Shown: positions 36,844-44,199 of the stretch, piece by piece
How positions within the stretch are numbered: the stretch's first letter is position 1
Layout of the letters: every line of letters begins with the position of its first letter
Assembly: GCA_964472095.1 (NCBI GenBank)
Contig: CAYYIV010000006.1
Coordinates: 96,274 to 160,273 of the forward strand
Reading direction: 5' to 3'
DNA: 64,000 bases
From: Pelagibius sp964472095
GTDB lineage: Bacteria > Pseudomonadota > Alphaproteobacteria > Kiloniellales > Kiloniellaceae
Translations under genes and position numbers: made by a program
Notes under the pieces: generated by a model
Database searches by the model: none
Seen by the model: only the letters and a program-made list of their open reading frames with translations
Told to the model about the DNA's origin: nothing

Positions 36844-37074
36844 ATGAAGACGATGACACAGGCCCGGCGGGCCAGCGCAGCGCTGGCGGAGGCGGCCGGC
36901 GGCGGCCTTCTCGCGGGGGTGCTCACGCCAGCGGTGTTCGGCTGTCCCTACGGCCACACGGCCCGGATCATCACATCGCCCCTGCCCTTCGGCCGCTGCG
37001 GTGGTTGCGGGGAGCCGCTGGCCATCCTCGACACCGGGCAGACCGATCACGCGACGATCCGCCGCGCTGGCTGA
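36844..37074 (+). CDS. Small Cys-containing protein, family unknown
   Basis: A 76-residue open frame with a good ribosome binding site (GGAAGGA, 7 nt before the ATG) and a start context almost identical to the next gene (ATG-AAG-AC). The N-terminus is basic then Ala/Gly/Leu-rich (TQARRASAALAEAAGGGLLAGVLTPAVFG). The C-terminal half has one CPYGH and one CGGCG, a Cys spacing that could hold a metal (C-x(18)-C-x2-C plus His). No family recognised. It is upstream of and co-directional with the exported protein at 37129. Most of its length overlaps no recognisable gene on either strand. Confidence 0.45.
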   Translation: MKTMTQARRASAALAEAAGGGLLAGVLTPAVFGCPYGHTARIITSPLPFGRCGGCGEPLAILDTGQTDHATIRRAG

Positions 37075-37128
37075 CCGCCGCGCGCCGGCCACCACGCCGA
37101 CCATCCACTACGCTTGAAGGAGAAGACC

Positions 37129-37722
37129 ATGAAGACAGTCAACGCAGCAGCCCTGGCGCTTGTCCCGGCATTTGTCCTCGGGCTCGCCGCGCTCTCGTCG
37201 CAGGCCGGCACTGCCCTTGCCGACAGCAAGGCACCGACGCTGCCCCCGGAGCTCGAATCCGTGCGCGACCAGCTCGCCAGGTACAAGGACCCTGTCGCGG
37301 CCGTGCGCGATGGCTACTTCTCGACCCTCGGCTGCGTGTACTACGAGAGTGGCGCCATGGGTGTGCACTTCCTGAACCCGGCCCTCATTTCGCCCGAACT
37401 CGACCCGGCCAAGCCGCAGATCCTCGTCTACGAGCCCGTCGGCGACCGGCTGGAGCTGGTCGCGGCCGAGTGGTTCGTCCCGCTCGCCACCGGCGTGAAG
37501 CAGCGCCCGACGCTGTTCGGCGAGCCCTTCAACGGCCCGATGGCCGGCCACGAGCCCCTGATGCCGGACGGGCTGCACCACTACGACCTGCACGTCTGGT
37601 TGTTCAAGGAGAACCCCAGCGGTGTCTTCGCCGCCACCAACCCCAACGTCTCCTGCAGCGGCTACGGCTACGCCTTCCTCGAGCAGCCGACGGCCACCGT
37701 GGCCCATCAGGGGGCGCATTAG
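37129..37722 (+). CDS. Exported protein of unknown function with a GCVYYESGAMGVHF motif
   Basis: A 197-residue protein. The signal peptide covers residues 1-32 (AAALALVPAFVLGLAALSSQAGTALA). The mature region starts with a helix (PPELESVRDQLARYKDPVAAVRDGYFSTLGCVYYE), then MGVHFLNPALI, PQILVYEPVGDRLELVAAEWFVP, and a His-rich end including LHHYDLHVWLFKENPSGVFAATNPNVSC. This order matches a family of uncharacterised exported bacterial proteins I have seen but cannot name. Several His, the YE acid and two Cys (one near each end) suggest a metal or disulphide site. The ATG follows GAAGGAG. It is probably co-transcribed with the small gene upstream. Confidence 0.7.
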   Translation: MKTVNAAALALVPAFVLGLAALSSQAGTALADSKAPTLPPELESVRDQLARYKDPVAAVRDGYFSTLGCVYYESGAMGVHFLNPALISPELDPAKPQILVYEPVGDRLELVAAEWFVPLATGVKQRPTLFGEPFNGPMAGHEPLMPDGLHHYDLHVWLFKENPSGVFAATNPNVSCSGYGYAFLEQPTATVAHQGAH

Positions 37723-37754
37723 CCGGCTGCTGAAAAAAGGATCCGGCCCGCAGC

Positions 37755-37836
37755 CATCCTTCGAGACGACTGCTGCGCAGTCTCCTCAGGATGAGGTTAG
37801 GAGTGCGAAACGATTGACCTCACGCTGAGGAGCGAG
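37755..37836. repeat. Palindromic repeat CATCCTTCGAGACG / CTCAGGATG plus a degenerate half copy
   Basis: 37755-37793 reads as an imperfect inverted repeat (CATCCT and GAGA blocks pair with TCTC and AGGATG). A related half element, CTCACGCTGAGGAGCGAGCG, follows. The CATCCTTCGAGAC...CTCAGGATGAG core resembles an intergenic repeat that is abundant in alphaproteobacterial genomes. It lies between two convergent genes and may also act as a terminator. Confidence 0.6.
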
Positions 37837-37846
37837 CGCCCCGCCC

Positions 37847-39223
37847 CTAACGCTTCTTCTTCCTGCCTGCATAAGGGTTCTCGCCCTTGCGGAAGTGGAT
37901 GCGGATCGGGGTGCCGGGCAGGTCGAAGGCCTCGCGCAGGCCGTTCTCCAGGTAGCGCAGGTAGGACGGCGGCAGCTGGTCAGGCTTGGAGCAGAAGATC
38001 GCGAAGGTGGGCGGCCGCGCCTTGGCCTGGGTGATGTACTTCAGGCGCACCGGCCGGCCGGAGCTCGCCGGCGGCGGATGCGAGGCTGTCACAGCGTCGA
38101 GCCAGCGGTTGAGGTCCGAGGTGCCGATGCGCCGGTTCCACACGTCGTAGGCGCCCAGCACCGCATTCATCAGCGCCTCGATGTTGTGGCTCTGCAGGGC
38201 CGAGAGCGTCACCACCGGGATGCCGCGGGTCTGCGGCAGGGAGCGCTCCAGGCGGTCGTGGATCGCCGCCAGGCTGGCCTCGCGGTCGCGGCAGGTATCC
38301 CACTTGTTGACGCCGATGACCAGGGCGCGGCCCTCTTCCACTACCATGCGGGCAATGGTGAGGTCCTGTTTCTCCAGGCCTTCCTCGACGTCGAGCAGCA
38401 GCACCACCACGTGGGCGAAGCGGATCGAGCGCAGGGTGTCCTGGGTCGAGAGCCGCTCCAGCTTCTCGACCACCCGCGCCTTGCGGCGCAGCCCGGCGGT
38501 ATCGACCAGCCGCAGCGCGCGGCCGCGGAAGGTCCAGTCGACGGAGATGGAATCGCGGGTGATGCCGGCTTCCGGCCCGGTCAGCAGGCGATCCTCGCCG
38601 AGCAGCTTGTTCACCAGGGTCGACTTGCCGACGTTGGGGCGCCCGACGATAGCGAGCTGCAATATCCTGGGCTCTTCGTCCGGCCCCTCCTCCGCTTCGG
38701 CGCCTTCTTCGGCTTCGGCGGCAGCGGTCGGCGCGGCCACCGCGGCGACGGCATCGTAGAGGTCGCTCATGCCGGTGCCGTGCTCGGCGGAGATCGGGAT
38801 GGCCTGGCCGAGGCCGAGGGCATAGGCCTCGCCGAGGCCGGCCTCCGTCTCGCGGCCTTCGCACTTATTGGCGACCAGGGCGACCGGCTTGCCGCTGCGG
38901 CGCAGCCACTGGGCGAAGTGCTCGTCCAGCGCCGTGATGCCGGCGCGCACATCGAACACCAGCAGGGCGAGATCGGCCTCCACCAGTGCCTTTTCGGTCT
39001 GCGCGCGCATGCGCCCTTCCAGGCTGGCGTCGAAGCGCTCCTCCAGGCCGGCGGTGTCGACCACGCGGAACTCCAGGCCGAAGAGATTGGCCTCGCCCTC
39101 GCGGCGGTCGCGGGTCACCCCTGGCTTGTCGTCGACCAGCGCCACGCGCTGCCCGACCAGCCGATTGAACAGCGTCGACTTGCCCACGTTGGGGCGCCCG
39201 ATGATGACGACGGTGATGGTCAT
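37847..39223 (-). CDS. der: Ribosome-assembly GTPase Der (EngA)
   Basis: A 458-residue GTPase with two tandem G domains and a KH-like C-domain, needed for 50S maturation. G domain 1: GRPNVGKSTLFN, DTAGLEE, NKCE. G domain 2: GRPNVGKSTLVN, DTAGLRRKARV, NKWD. The domains are joined by an acidic linker (AAAEAEEGAEAEEGPDEE). The C-terminus has RLKYITQAKARPPTFAIFCSKP and the Lys/Arg-rich end YAGRKKKR. It follows bamB as in E. coli yfgM-bamB-der, but here a 179-bp gap with repeats intervenes, so it may have its own promoter. Confidence 0.97.
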   Translation of the reverse strand: MTITVVIIGRPNVGKSTLFNRLVGQRVALVDDKPGVTRDRREGEANLFGLEFRVVDTAGLEERFDASLEGRMRAQTEKALVEADLALLVFDVRAGITALDEHFAQWLRRSGKPVALVANKCEGRETEAGLGEAYALGLGQAIPISAEHGTGMSDLYDAVAAVAAPTAAAEAEEGAEAEEGPDEEPRILQLAIVGRPNVGKSTLVNKLLGEDRLLTGPEAGITRDSISVDWTFRGRALRLVDTAGLRRKARVVEKLERLSTQDTLRSIRFAHVVVLLLDVEEGLEKQDLTIARMVVEEGRALVIGVNKWDTCRDREASLAAIHDRLERSLPQTRGIPVVTLSALQSHNIEALMNAVLGAYDVWNRRIGTSDLNRWLDAVTASHPPPASSGRPVRLKYITQAKARPPTFAIFCSKPDQLPPSYLRYLENGLREAFDLPGTPIRIHFRKGENPYAGRKKKR

Positions 39224-39307
39224 GATGGTGATGCAACGCCCGGCAACAGGAATGGATTTCTGCCTCCCCCCTTGCGGGAGAAGGTAATCTGGCAGCCGCC
39301 GTGCGCG

Positions 39308-39388
39308 CTTCGAGACGCCCCTGCTGCCATCAAAGATTTACCTCGTCCTGGAACCGCGGCCGGGGCGCCGCCCGGGCGCGTCTCGAAG
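39308..39388. repeat. Inverted CTTCGAGACGC repeat between bamB and der
   Basis: CTTCGAGACGC (39308-39318) is repeated in inverse orientation at 39378-39388. The same CCTTCGAGACG core occurs at 37758-37768 on the other side of der. The upstream part of the gap has a short CTCCC / GGGAG hairpin near 39272-39289. The gap may terminate or attenuate bamB transcription before der. Confidence 0.55.
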
Positions 39389-39402
39389 GACGCGCTGTGC
39401 GG

Positions 39403-40734
39403 CTACCTGAACGCCACCAGCCGGCCGCTGTCGGTCACCAGGTAGAGGCTGTTGTTGGCCACCACCGGCGATACTGCCACGCCGTCGCCCAGGGAGATGG
39501 CGCCGAGCGCCTTGCCGTCGTAGGGCGACACCGAGATCACCTCGCCGTGCGAACCGGCGAGGATCAGGCGGTCGCCGGCCAGCAGCGGTCCGCGCCAGCG
39601 GATCGGTTCTTCCTGATCCTCGGGATCGACGAAGCGCGGCAGCGGCGTCACCCAGCGGATGCGCCCGTCGCGGCGCTGCAGGCAGACCACCTGCCCGTCG
39701 TTGGTCACCAGGTAGACGAAATCGCCGGCCGCCCAGGGCATTTGCACGCCGCCGATCTCCACCTGCCAGGCGCGCACTCCCTGGCGCAGGTCGACCGCCA
39801 TCATGCGCCCGGCATGGCTGATCGCCAGCACCAGGTCGCGGTCGATCACCGGCAGGCCGCGCACCTGGGCGATGTCGGCCAGGGGATCGAGGCGCCGCGT
39901 GGCGCTGAGGTTCTCGCTCCACACCGTGCGGCCGTCGTCGGTCAGCAGCGCCAGGACCTCGCCGGAGGAATAGGGCACCACCACCGTGTTGCGGGCAACC
40001 GCCGGGCTCGCCGAGCCCAGCAGTCCGGCGGTTTCCTGCACCCCGACGTGGTTCCACAGGCGCTCGCCAGTGTCGACGTTGAGCACCAGCAGCTGGTTGT
40101 CCAGGGTGACGACGAAGACGCGGCCGCCGCTCACCACCGGGGCGCCGCGCATCGGCGACGGTGCCTTGTGGATCCACAGGGTCTCGCCGCTGCTGGCATC
40201 CAGAGCGAAAATGCGGGCAAAGCCGGTAGCCGCATAGATCCGCTCGCCGTCGGAGGCGATGCCGCCGCCGAAGAAGCCGTCGTCCTCGTCCTCGGTCTCC
40301 AGGTCGACCTGCCACAGGCGGCTGCCGTTGGCGGCCGAGAAGGCGGAGACCAGGGAGCGCGAGTCCATGGTGTAGACGGTGTCGCCAACCACGATGGGCT
40401 GCGCCAGGAGCTGCGCCACGTCGCCCGAGCCCGCGCCCAGATCGGCGCTCCAGACCTGGCGCGGATCGGCGCTCAGGGACAGGTGGTACATGGCGTGCGC
40501 GGCGCTGCCGCCGGGCTGCGACCAGTCCGTGTTCACGTAGGGCTCCGGCAGGCGGACCACCACGTCGGCGATCGTGGGGTCGGCCCTGAGGCCGCGCTCG
40601 TAGGCCAGGATGGCGATGCGCTGGCCGGGCAGCGGCGGCTCGTCGGCTTCCCCGAACCATTCGCTGATGCCGCAGGCCGACAGCGTAAGCAGCAGGGAAA
40701 GCGGCACCAGAAGGCGCTTCAGAAACAGGGACAT
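39403..40734 (-). CDS. bamB: Outer-membrane barrel assembly lipoprotein BamB
   Basis: A 443-residue lipoprotein. The signal peptide ends LTLSAC, with Cys21 as the lipid site. The rest is an eight-bladed PQQ-type beta-propeller with repeated W-x-V/D and G-x-hydrophobic-Y/A-hydrophobic-D blades (e.g. GDTVYTMDSRSLVSAFSAANG, GERIYAATGFARIFALDASSG, NNSLYLVTDSGRLVAF). BamB is the propeller subunit of the BAM complex that inserts barrel proteins, including LptD. It starts 7 bp after the upstream TPR gene; that gene order is the usual support for calling this propeller BamB. Confidence 0.93.
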   Translation of the reverse strand: MSLFLKRLLVPLSLLLTLSACGISEWFGEADEPPLPGQRIAILAYERGLRADPTIADVVVRLPEPYVNTDWSQPGGSAAHAMYHLSLSADPRQVWSADLGAGSGDVAQLLAQPIVVGDTVYTMDSRSLVSAFSAANGSRLWQVDLETEDEDDGFFGGGIASDGERIYAATGFARIFALDASSGETLWIHKAPSPMRGAPVVSGGRVFVVTLDNQLLVLNVDTGERLWNHVGVQETAGLLGSASPAVARNTVVVPYSSGEVLALLTDDGRTVWSENLSATRRLDPLADIAQVRGLPVIDRDLVLAISHAGRMMAVDLRQGVRAWQVEIGGVQMPWAAGDFVYLVTNDGQVVCLQRRDGRIRWVTPLPRFVDPEDQEEPIRWRGPLLAGDRLILAGSHGEVISVSPYDGKALGAISLGDGVAVSPVVANNSLYLVTDSGRLVAFR

Positions 40735-40741
40735 CAGAGGC

Positions 40742-41386
40742 TCATCCGGGGAAGGAGGCGAGCAGCTCGGCGGCACGCGAGCGGCTGCCGGCGGGCGCGG
40801 CGGGATCGTCGGTGATCTTGGCGAGGTGTTCGCGGGCCCCGGCGGTATCGCCCTCGCGCAGGGCCAGGGCAGCCAGCAGCTCCAGCGCGGTAAAGCGATA
40901 GGGCGCTTCCGGCGCCGCCAGCGAAAGCAGCTCGCCGCGCAACGTCGCGGCATCGCCGTCGTCCATGCGTCGCATGACGGCAAAGAGGGTGCCGAGCTCC
41001 CTGACCGCGCGCAGGGAGGATCCGTTTTTCGCCAGCTCCCCCCAGATGCGCTCGGCCGCGGCCATATCGCCCATCTCGACAGCGAGGTTGGCTTCGCTGA
41101 GCGCGGCCAGCAGCGGATAGCCTTTGCCGTCGGGATCGCTGAGCGCCTGCAATGCCTGGCGCGCGCTGGCCTGTTCGCCGCTCTCGATGAGCTGCAGGGC
41201 CGCCGCGTAGCTGTCGGACTGCTCGCCCCGCAGCTTCTCGTCGTAGGCGCGCCAGCCCTGGTAGCCGGCGACGCTGACCACCACCACCGCCGCTGTCGCA
41301 TAGATGAAGAGGCTGTTGCGCTTCCACCAATCCGCCGCCTTGTCGCGGCGAAGATCCTCTTCGACTTCCTTGAAGATATCGGCCAA
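40742..41386 (-). CDS. YfgM-like inner-membrane TPR protein
   Basis: A 214-residue protein. A short cytoplasmic head (FKEVEEDLRRDKAADWWKRN) precedes one span (SLFIYATAAVVVVSVAGYQGW) and a periplasmic TPR-like region. This is the YfgM/DUF2133 plan; YfgM works with SecYEG and PpiD in periplasmic protein folding. The start is TTG at 41386, chosen because GGGAG lies 8 nt upstream and no ATG is available in frame before the conserved head. It leads the yfgM-bamB-der order. Confidence 0.88.
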   Translation of the reverse strand: MADIFKEVEEDLRRDKAADWWKRNSLFIYATAAVVVVSVAGYQGWRAYDEKLRGEQSDSYAAALQLIESGEQASARQALQALSDPDGKGYPLLAALSEANLAVEMGDMAAAERIWGELAKNGSSLRAVRELGTLFAVMRRMDDGDAATLRGELLSLAAPEAPYRFTALELLAALALREGDTAGAREHLAKITDDPAAPAGSRSRAAELLASFPG

Positions 41387-41557
41387 TGGCCACTCCCTTG
41401 ACGCAGTCTGCCGGTTCGCGCGCCCCGGTTCCCGGGGGGCCGCGGCCGGTCTTATTCGAAGCTGTGCCTCATGACGCTGACGGCGCCTCGTTGATAATGC
41501 CCTTGCCCGCCCGCATCAACCACCGATTCACCGGCAGCGCCGGCCGCCGGCCGGCCC

Positions 41558-42109
41558 TCAGGCCGCCTTCCACTTGATGCTGCAGCCCATGGAGGGGATC
41601 TGCGCGGCCGGCCCGTGCCCGGTTTCGGCCACCTGCTTCATCGCCTCGAAGAGTTCGCGCCGGGCGTTGGGCACCAGGGCGGTGCGCGACTCGTCCAGGC
41701 GGCCGCGGTACTGCAGCTCCAGATCCTTGTTGAACCCGAAGAAATCCGGCGTGCAGACCGCGCCATAGGCCCGGGCGGTCTCCTGCGTCGGGTCGACCAG
41801 GTAGGGGAACGCGATGCCGTGTTCCTTGGTGAAGGCCTTCATGTTCTCGTAGGAGTCCTCCGGATAGCTGGTCGGATCGTTGGCGTTGATGCCGACGACG
41901 GCGATGCCGAGCGGCGCCAGGGCCTCGGCTTCCGCCGCCAGACGGCCGGCGATGGCGCGAACATAGGGGCAGTGGTTGCACATGAAGACGATCAGCGTGC
42001 CCTTGGGCCCGGCGAGGTCGGCAAGGTTGTGAGTCTTGCCGTCGGTGCCGAGCAGGGAGAAGTCCGCGGCTTTCCAGCCGAAGTCGCAAACGGGGGGCGT
42101 AGCTGCCAT
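41558..42109 (-). CDS. Thioredoxin-fold / AhpC-TSA-like protein with a CNHCP motif
   Basis: A 183-residue soluble protein. The TlpA/AhpC-like fold is seen in FSLLGTDGKTHNLADLAGPKGTLIVFMCNHCPYVRAIAGRL, VVGINANDPTSYPEDSYENMKAF and VCTPDFFGFN (the cis-Pro loop before TPD). The CNHCP active site is the one used by a widespread bacterial thioredoxin-family subgroup whose substrate is unknown. There is no signal peptide, so it is cytoplasmic. Transcribed alone on the minus strand. Confidence 0.88.
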   Translation of the reverse strand: MAATPPVCDFGWKAADFSLLGTDGKTHNLADLAGPKGTLIVFMCNHCPYVRAIAGRLAAEAEALAPLGIAVVGINANDPTSYPEDSYENMKAFTKEHGIAFPYLVDPTQETARAYGAVCTPDFFGFNKDLELQYRGRLDESRTALVPNARRELFEAMKQVAETGHGPAAQIPSMGCSIKWKAA

Positions 42110-42382
42110 GAATTACGGCCTCCATTCCTTATATTTGCCAGTTAGTTGCCATCGATTTCTAAGTTTCAAGGCCAACCCACTGCCTGTTAACAGAATTTTC
42201 AGCGCGGGCCGCCAGACTGGTCGCTGGTGTTTGGCGAAAATCCGCCGCAACCCACCGCGGCTCCAGCCCCGCCCCGTGATCCCTACGGGGGCCATCCTAA
42301 GCGGGCGCGGGGCCGTTGTCAGGTCGCCATGCTGAAGCGGGCGGCCGCTATCGGTGGCGCGCGGCGATCAGGAGCTCAAGGT

Positions 42383-42739
42383 ATGAGACGCGGCCTCCCG
42401 CTTGTTCTTTCGGCCCCCCTGCTCGCGCTGGGCCTGGCCGCCTGCGATCCAGCTTCCCAGGCCATGCTGGTCGGGGCCTCCCTCGTAACCTTCGTGCATA
42501 CCGACAAGACCATCGGCGACCATGTCGCGACCTGGGCCTTCGACAAGGACTGCTCGACCCTGAGCCTGGCCAACGGCGAGGGCTACTGCCACGACTTCGC
42601 CTCCGCCGAGGAACTGGCAGCCGCCGAGGCACAGGCCGAGGCCGAGCTGGCCTCCACCTACTGCTACCGCACCCTCGGCGCCATCAGCTGCTATCGCCAG
42701 CCAGATCCGCTGGCCAGCAACGCTGCCCGGGTGCGCTGA
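42383..42739 (+). CDS. Small lipoprotein of unknown function
   Basis: A 118-residue protein with a lipoprotein signal (LVLSAPLLALGLAAC, Cys21). The mature part contains MLVGASLVTFVHTDKTIGDHVATWAFDKDCSTLSLANGEGYC, an Ala/Glu-rich helix and STYCYRTLGAISCYRQ. The pattern HTDKTI-x-DH-x-AT-x4-DC-x6-GxxYC with several Cys is seen in alphaproteobacterial lipoproteins of unknown role. The ATG at 42383 follows GGAG. No operon partner. Confidence 0.7.
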   Translation: MRRGLPLVLSAPLLALGLAACDPASQAMLVGASLVTFVHTDKTIGDHVATWAFDKDCSTLSLANGEGYCHDFASAEELAAAEAQAEAELASTYCYRTLGAISCYRQPDPLASNAARVR

Positions 42740-42891
42740 CCCGGCCTCCGCAAGCCGTCGGCCCGCCCGCTTCCCGGGATTTCTCCCGGCGCAGTCGTCT
42801 TGGCTGGACGGCAGCCGGAAATTGCGGAAAACTAGCGTCATCAAAAGAAAAAGACTCCGGAAAAAGGACGCAAGGGAGCCCCGCCGCCTGC

Positions 42892-43221
42892 ATGAACCAG
42901 CTGTACCGCTTCAGCGAATACTCCAAGACCCCGCGTCGTGTGTTCTTCGACCGGGCCGAACTGAACCAGCTGCTCTCCCTCTACAGCCGCAACGTGGCCA
43001 GTGGTGAGTGGCGCGACTATGCCATCGACCAGGTCGGCGGCTCGGTCATCTTCTCGGTGTTCCGGCACACCCACGATGCGCCGCTCTATTCCATCGCCAA
43101 GCAGGGCAACCCCCGCTCGGTTGAATACGTCGTCTTTTCCGGGCGCGAGAAACTGAAGCGCGCCAAGTCCTTGAGCGATGCCCTTAAAGTCTTCAAGAAG
43201 AACCTGCGGGTGGTTTCCTGA
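42892..43221 (+). CDS. DUF2794 family protein
   Basis: A 109-residue soluble protein. The run RVFFDRAELNQLLSLYSRNVASGEWRDYAIDQ is the DUF2794 signature, followed by AVFSVFRHT-like FSVFRHTHDAPLYSIAKQGN and a Lys-rich C-terminal helix (REKLKRAKSLSDALKVFKKNLRVV). DUF2794 is nearly restricted to Alphaproteobacteria and has no assigned function. The ATG at 42892 matches the family's MNxLYR start. Confidence 0.88.
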   Translation: MNQLYRFSEYSKTPRRVFFDRAELNQLLSLYSRNVASGEWRDYAIDQVGGSVIFSVFRHTHDAPLYSIAKQGNPRSVEYVVFSGREKLKRAKSLSDALKVFKKNLRVVS

Positions 43222-43545
43222 GCCAGGAATGGCTGATCTAGCTTCTCCGGATCTACCTATAATAACCTGATATAAAAAGATTATTCTCCGACATCGCTGG
43301 ACCGCCGGACTTGCGAATTCCCTTAACCTAAAAACTTAAGTCGTGCGCAAGGATGTGATGCGACGATGTGGTAATTCCTGAGCTTTCCCCAATCGGCTTA
43401 TGGAAGATTATCTGTCTCGATCGAGCCAGCGGCAGGATCCCCCAACTGTCGCTGGCTCTCTCGCTTCCGGCCCCGGCGCCGGGGCGCTGAGGGACGGGAG
43501 TAACCCAGGGCCGCGCGCTCGCCGCCCGCATCATCGGTGGTGACC
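43222..43545. other. 324-bp intergenic region before the PilZ gene
   Basis: The first 130 bp are clearly A+T-rich for this genome. AGCCA / TGGCT (43221-43234) forms a small hairpin right at the DUF2794 stop. A perfect TATAAT occurs at 43258-43263, but the sequence 17 bp upstream is a poor -35, so a promoter here is only a possibility. No gene seen. Confidence 0.4.
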
Positions 43546-43902
43546 ATGTCGTGGGACCAGGACGTCAGCGCTTCCAAACTGCAGGCTTCCAGTTCCGCCG
43601 ACCGCCGCCGCTTCATCCGCGCCTCGACCGTCCTCAGGGCCCGCCTGCTGACCCCGACGGGCACCGTCGAGGCCACGGTTCTCGATGCCTCGCTGAACGG
43701 GGTGAAGCTGTGGAGCGCCGCCAATATCGCCGTCGGCACCAAGGTCACCCTGCTGCTGGGTGGCGCCGTCCACTTCGGCGGCGAGGTGGTGTGGCGGCGC
43801 GACGAGACCCTCGGCCTCTGCTTTCGCGACGACCCCGAGAAGGTCGCCACCATTATGGCGGCACTGCTGCCGCAACGCTGCCTGCAGGTTGGCCACGCCT
43901 GA
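43546..43902 (+). CDS. PilZ domain protein
   Basis: A 118-residue protein consisting essentially of one PilZ domain. It has RRRFIRASTVLRARLL (the RxxxR part of the c-di-GMP switch), then VEATVLDASLNGVKLWS (the D/N-x-S-x-x-G part) and the barrel strands VHFGGEVVWRRDETLGLCF. Both ligand motifs are intact, so c-di-GMP binding is likely. There is no output domain and no adjacent GGDEF/EAL gene. The start is ATG 43546, or GTG three codons upstream. Confidence 0.85.
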   Translation: MSWDQDVSASKLQASSSADRRRFIRASTVLRARLLTPTGTVEATVLDASLNGVKLWSAANIAVGTKVTLLLGGAVHFGGEVVWRRDETLGLCFRDDPEKVATIMAALLPQRCLQVGHA

Positions 43903-44199
43903 CCTGACGCGGCGCGTTCCCTGCGCCAGCCTCCCTGCCCTCACGGTAGAATGATCGGCACGCTTCCGGAGTAGCCGGCGTCGCCGAGGGATGCCCTGTG
44001 TGAATCCGCACAGGCTCTTTGCCTCATCGCGCCCAAGGATCACCGCAACAACGCGACGTTCGGCGGCGCTCCGCCGTCCTGCCGCGGGCAAGGCGGCGCG
44101 GCCCCCGCGACAACCCCCGGGGGCCGCGCTCGCAATGCAACAGCCTGTCGAAAGAGGGAGATCTTGCAAAACCCCAGAGATCCGAAAGGGACAGTAGAG
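43903..44199. other. 297-bp intergenic region before the 568-residue orphan gene
   Basis: High-G+C, no recognisable gene or RNA. The orphan gene start is preceded by GGGACAGTAGAG, a moderate ribosome binding site. No promoter could be assigned with confidence. Confidence 0.35.
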
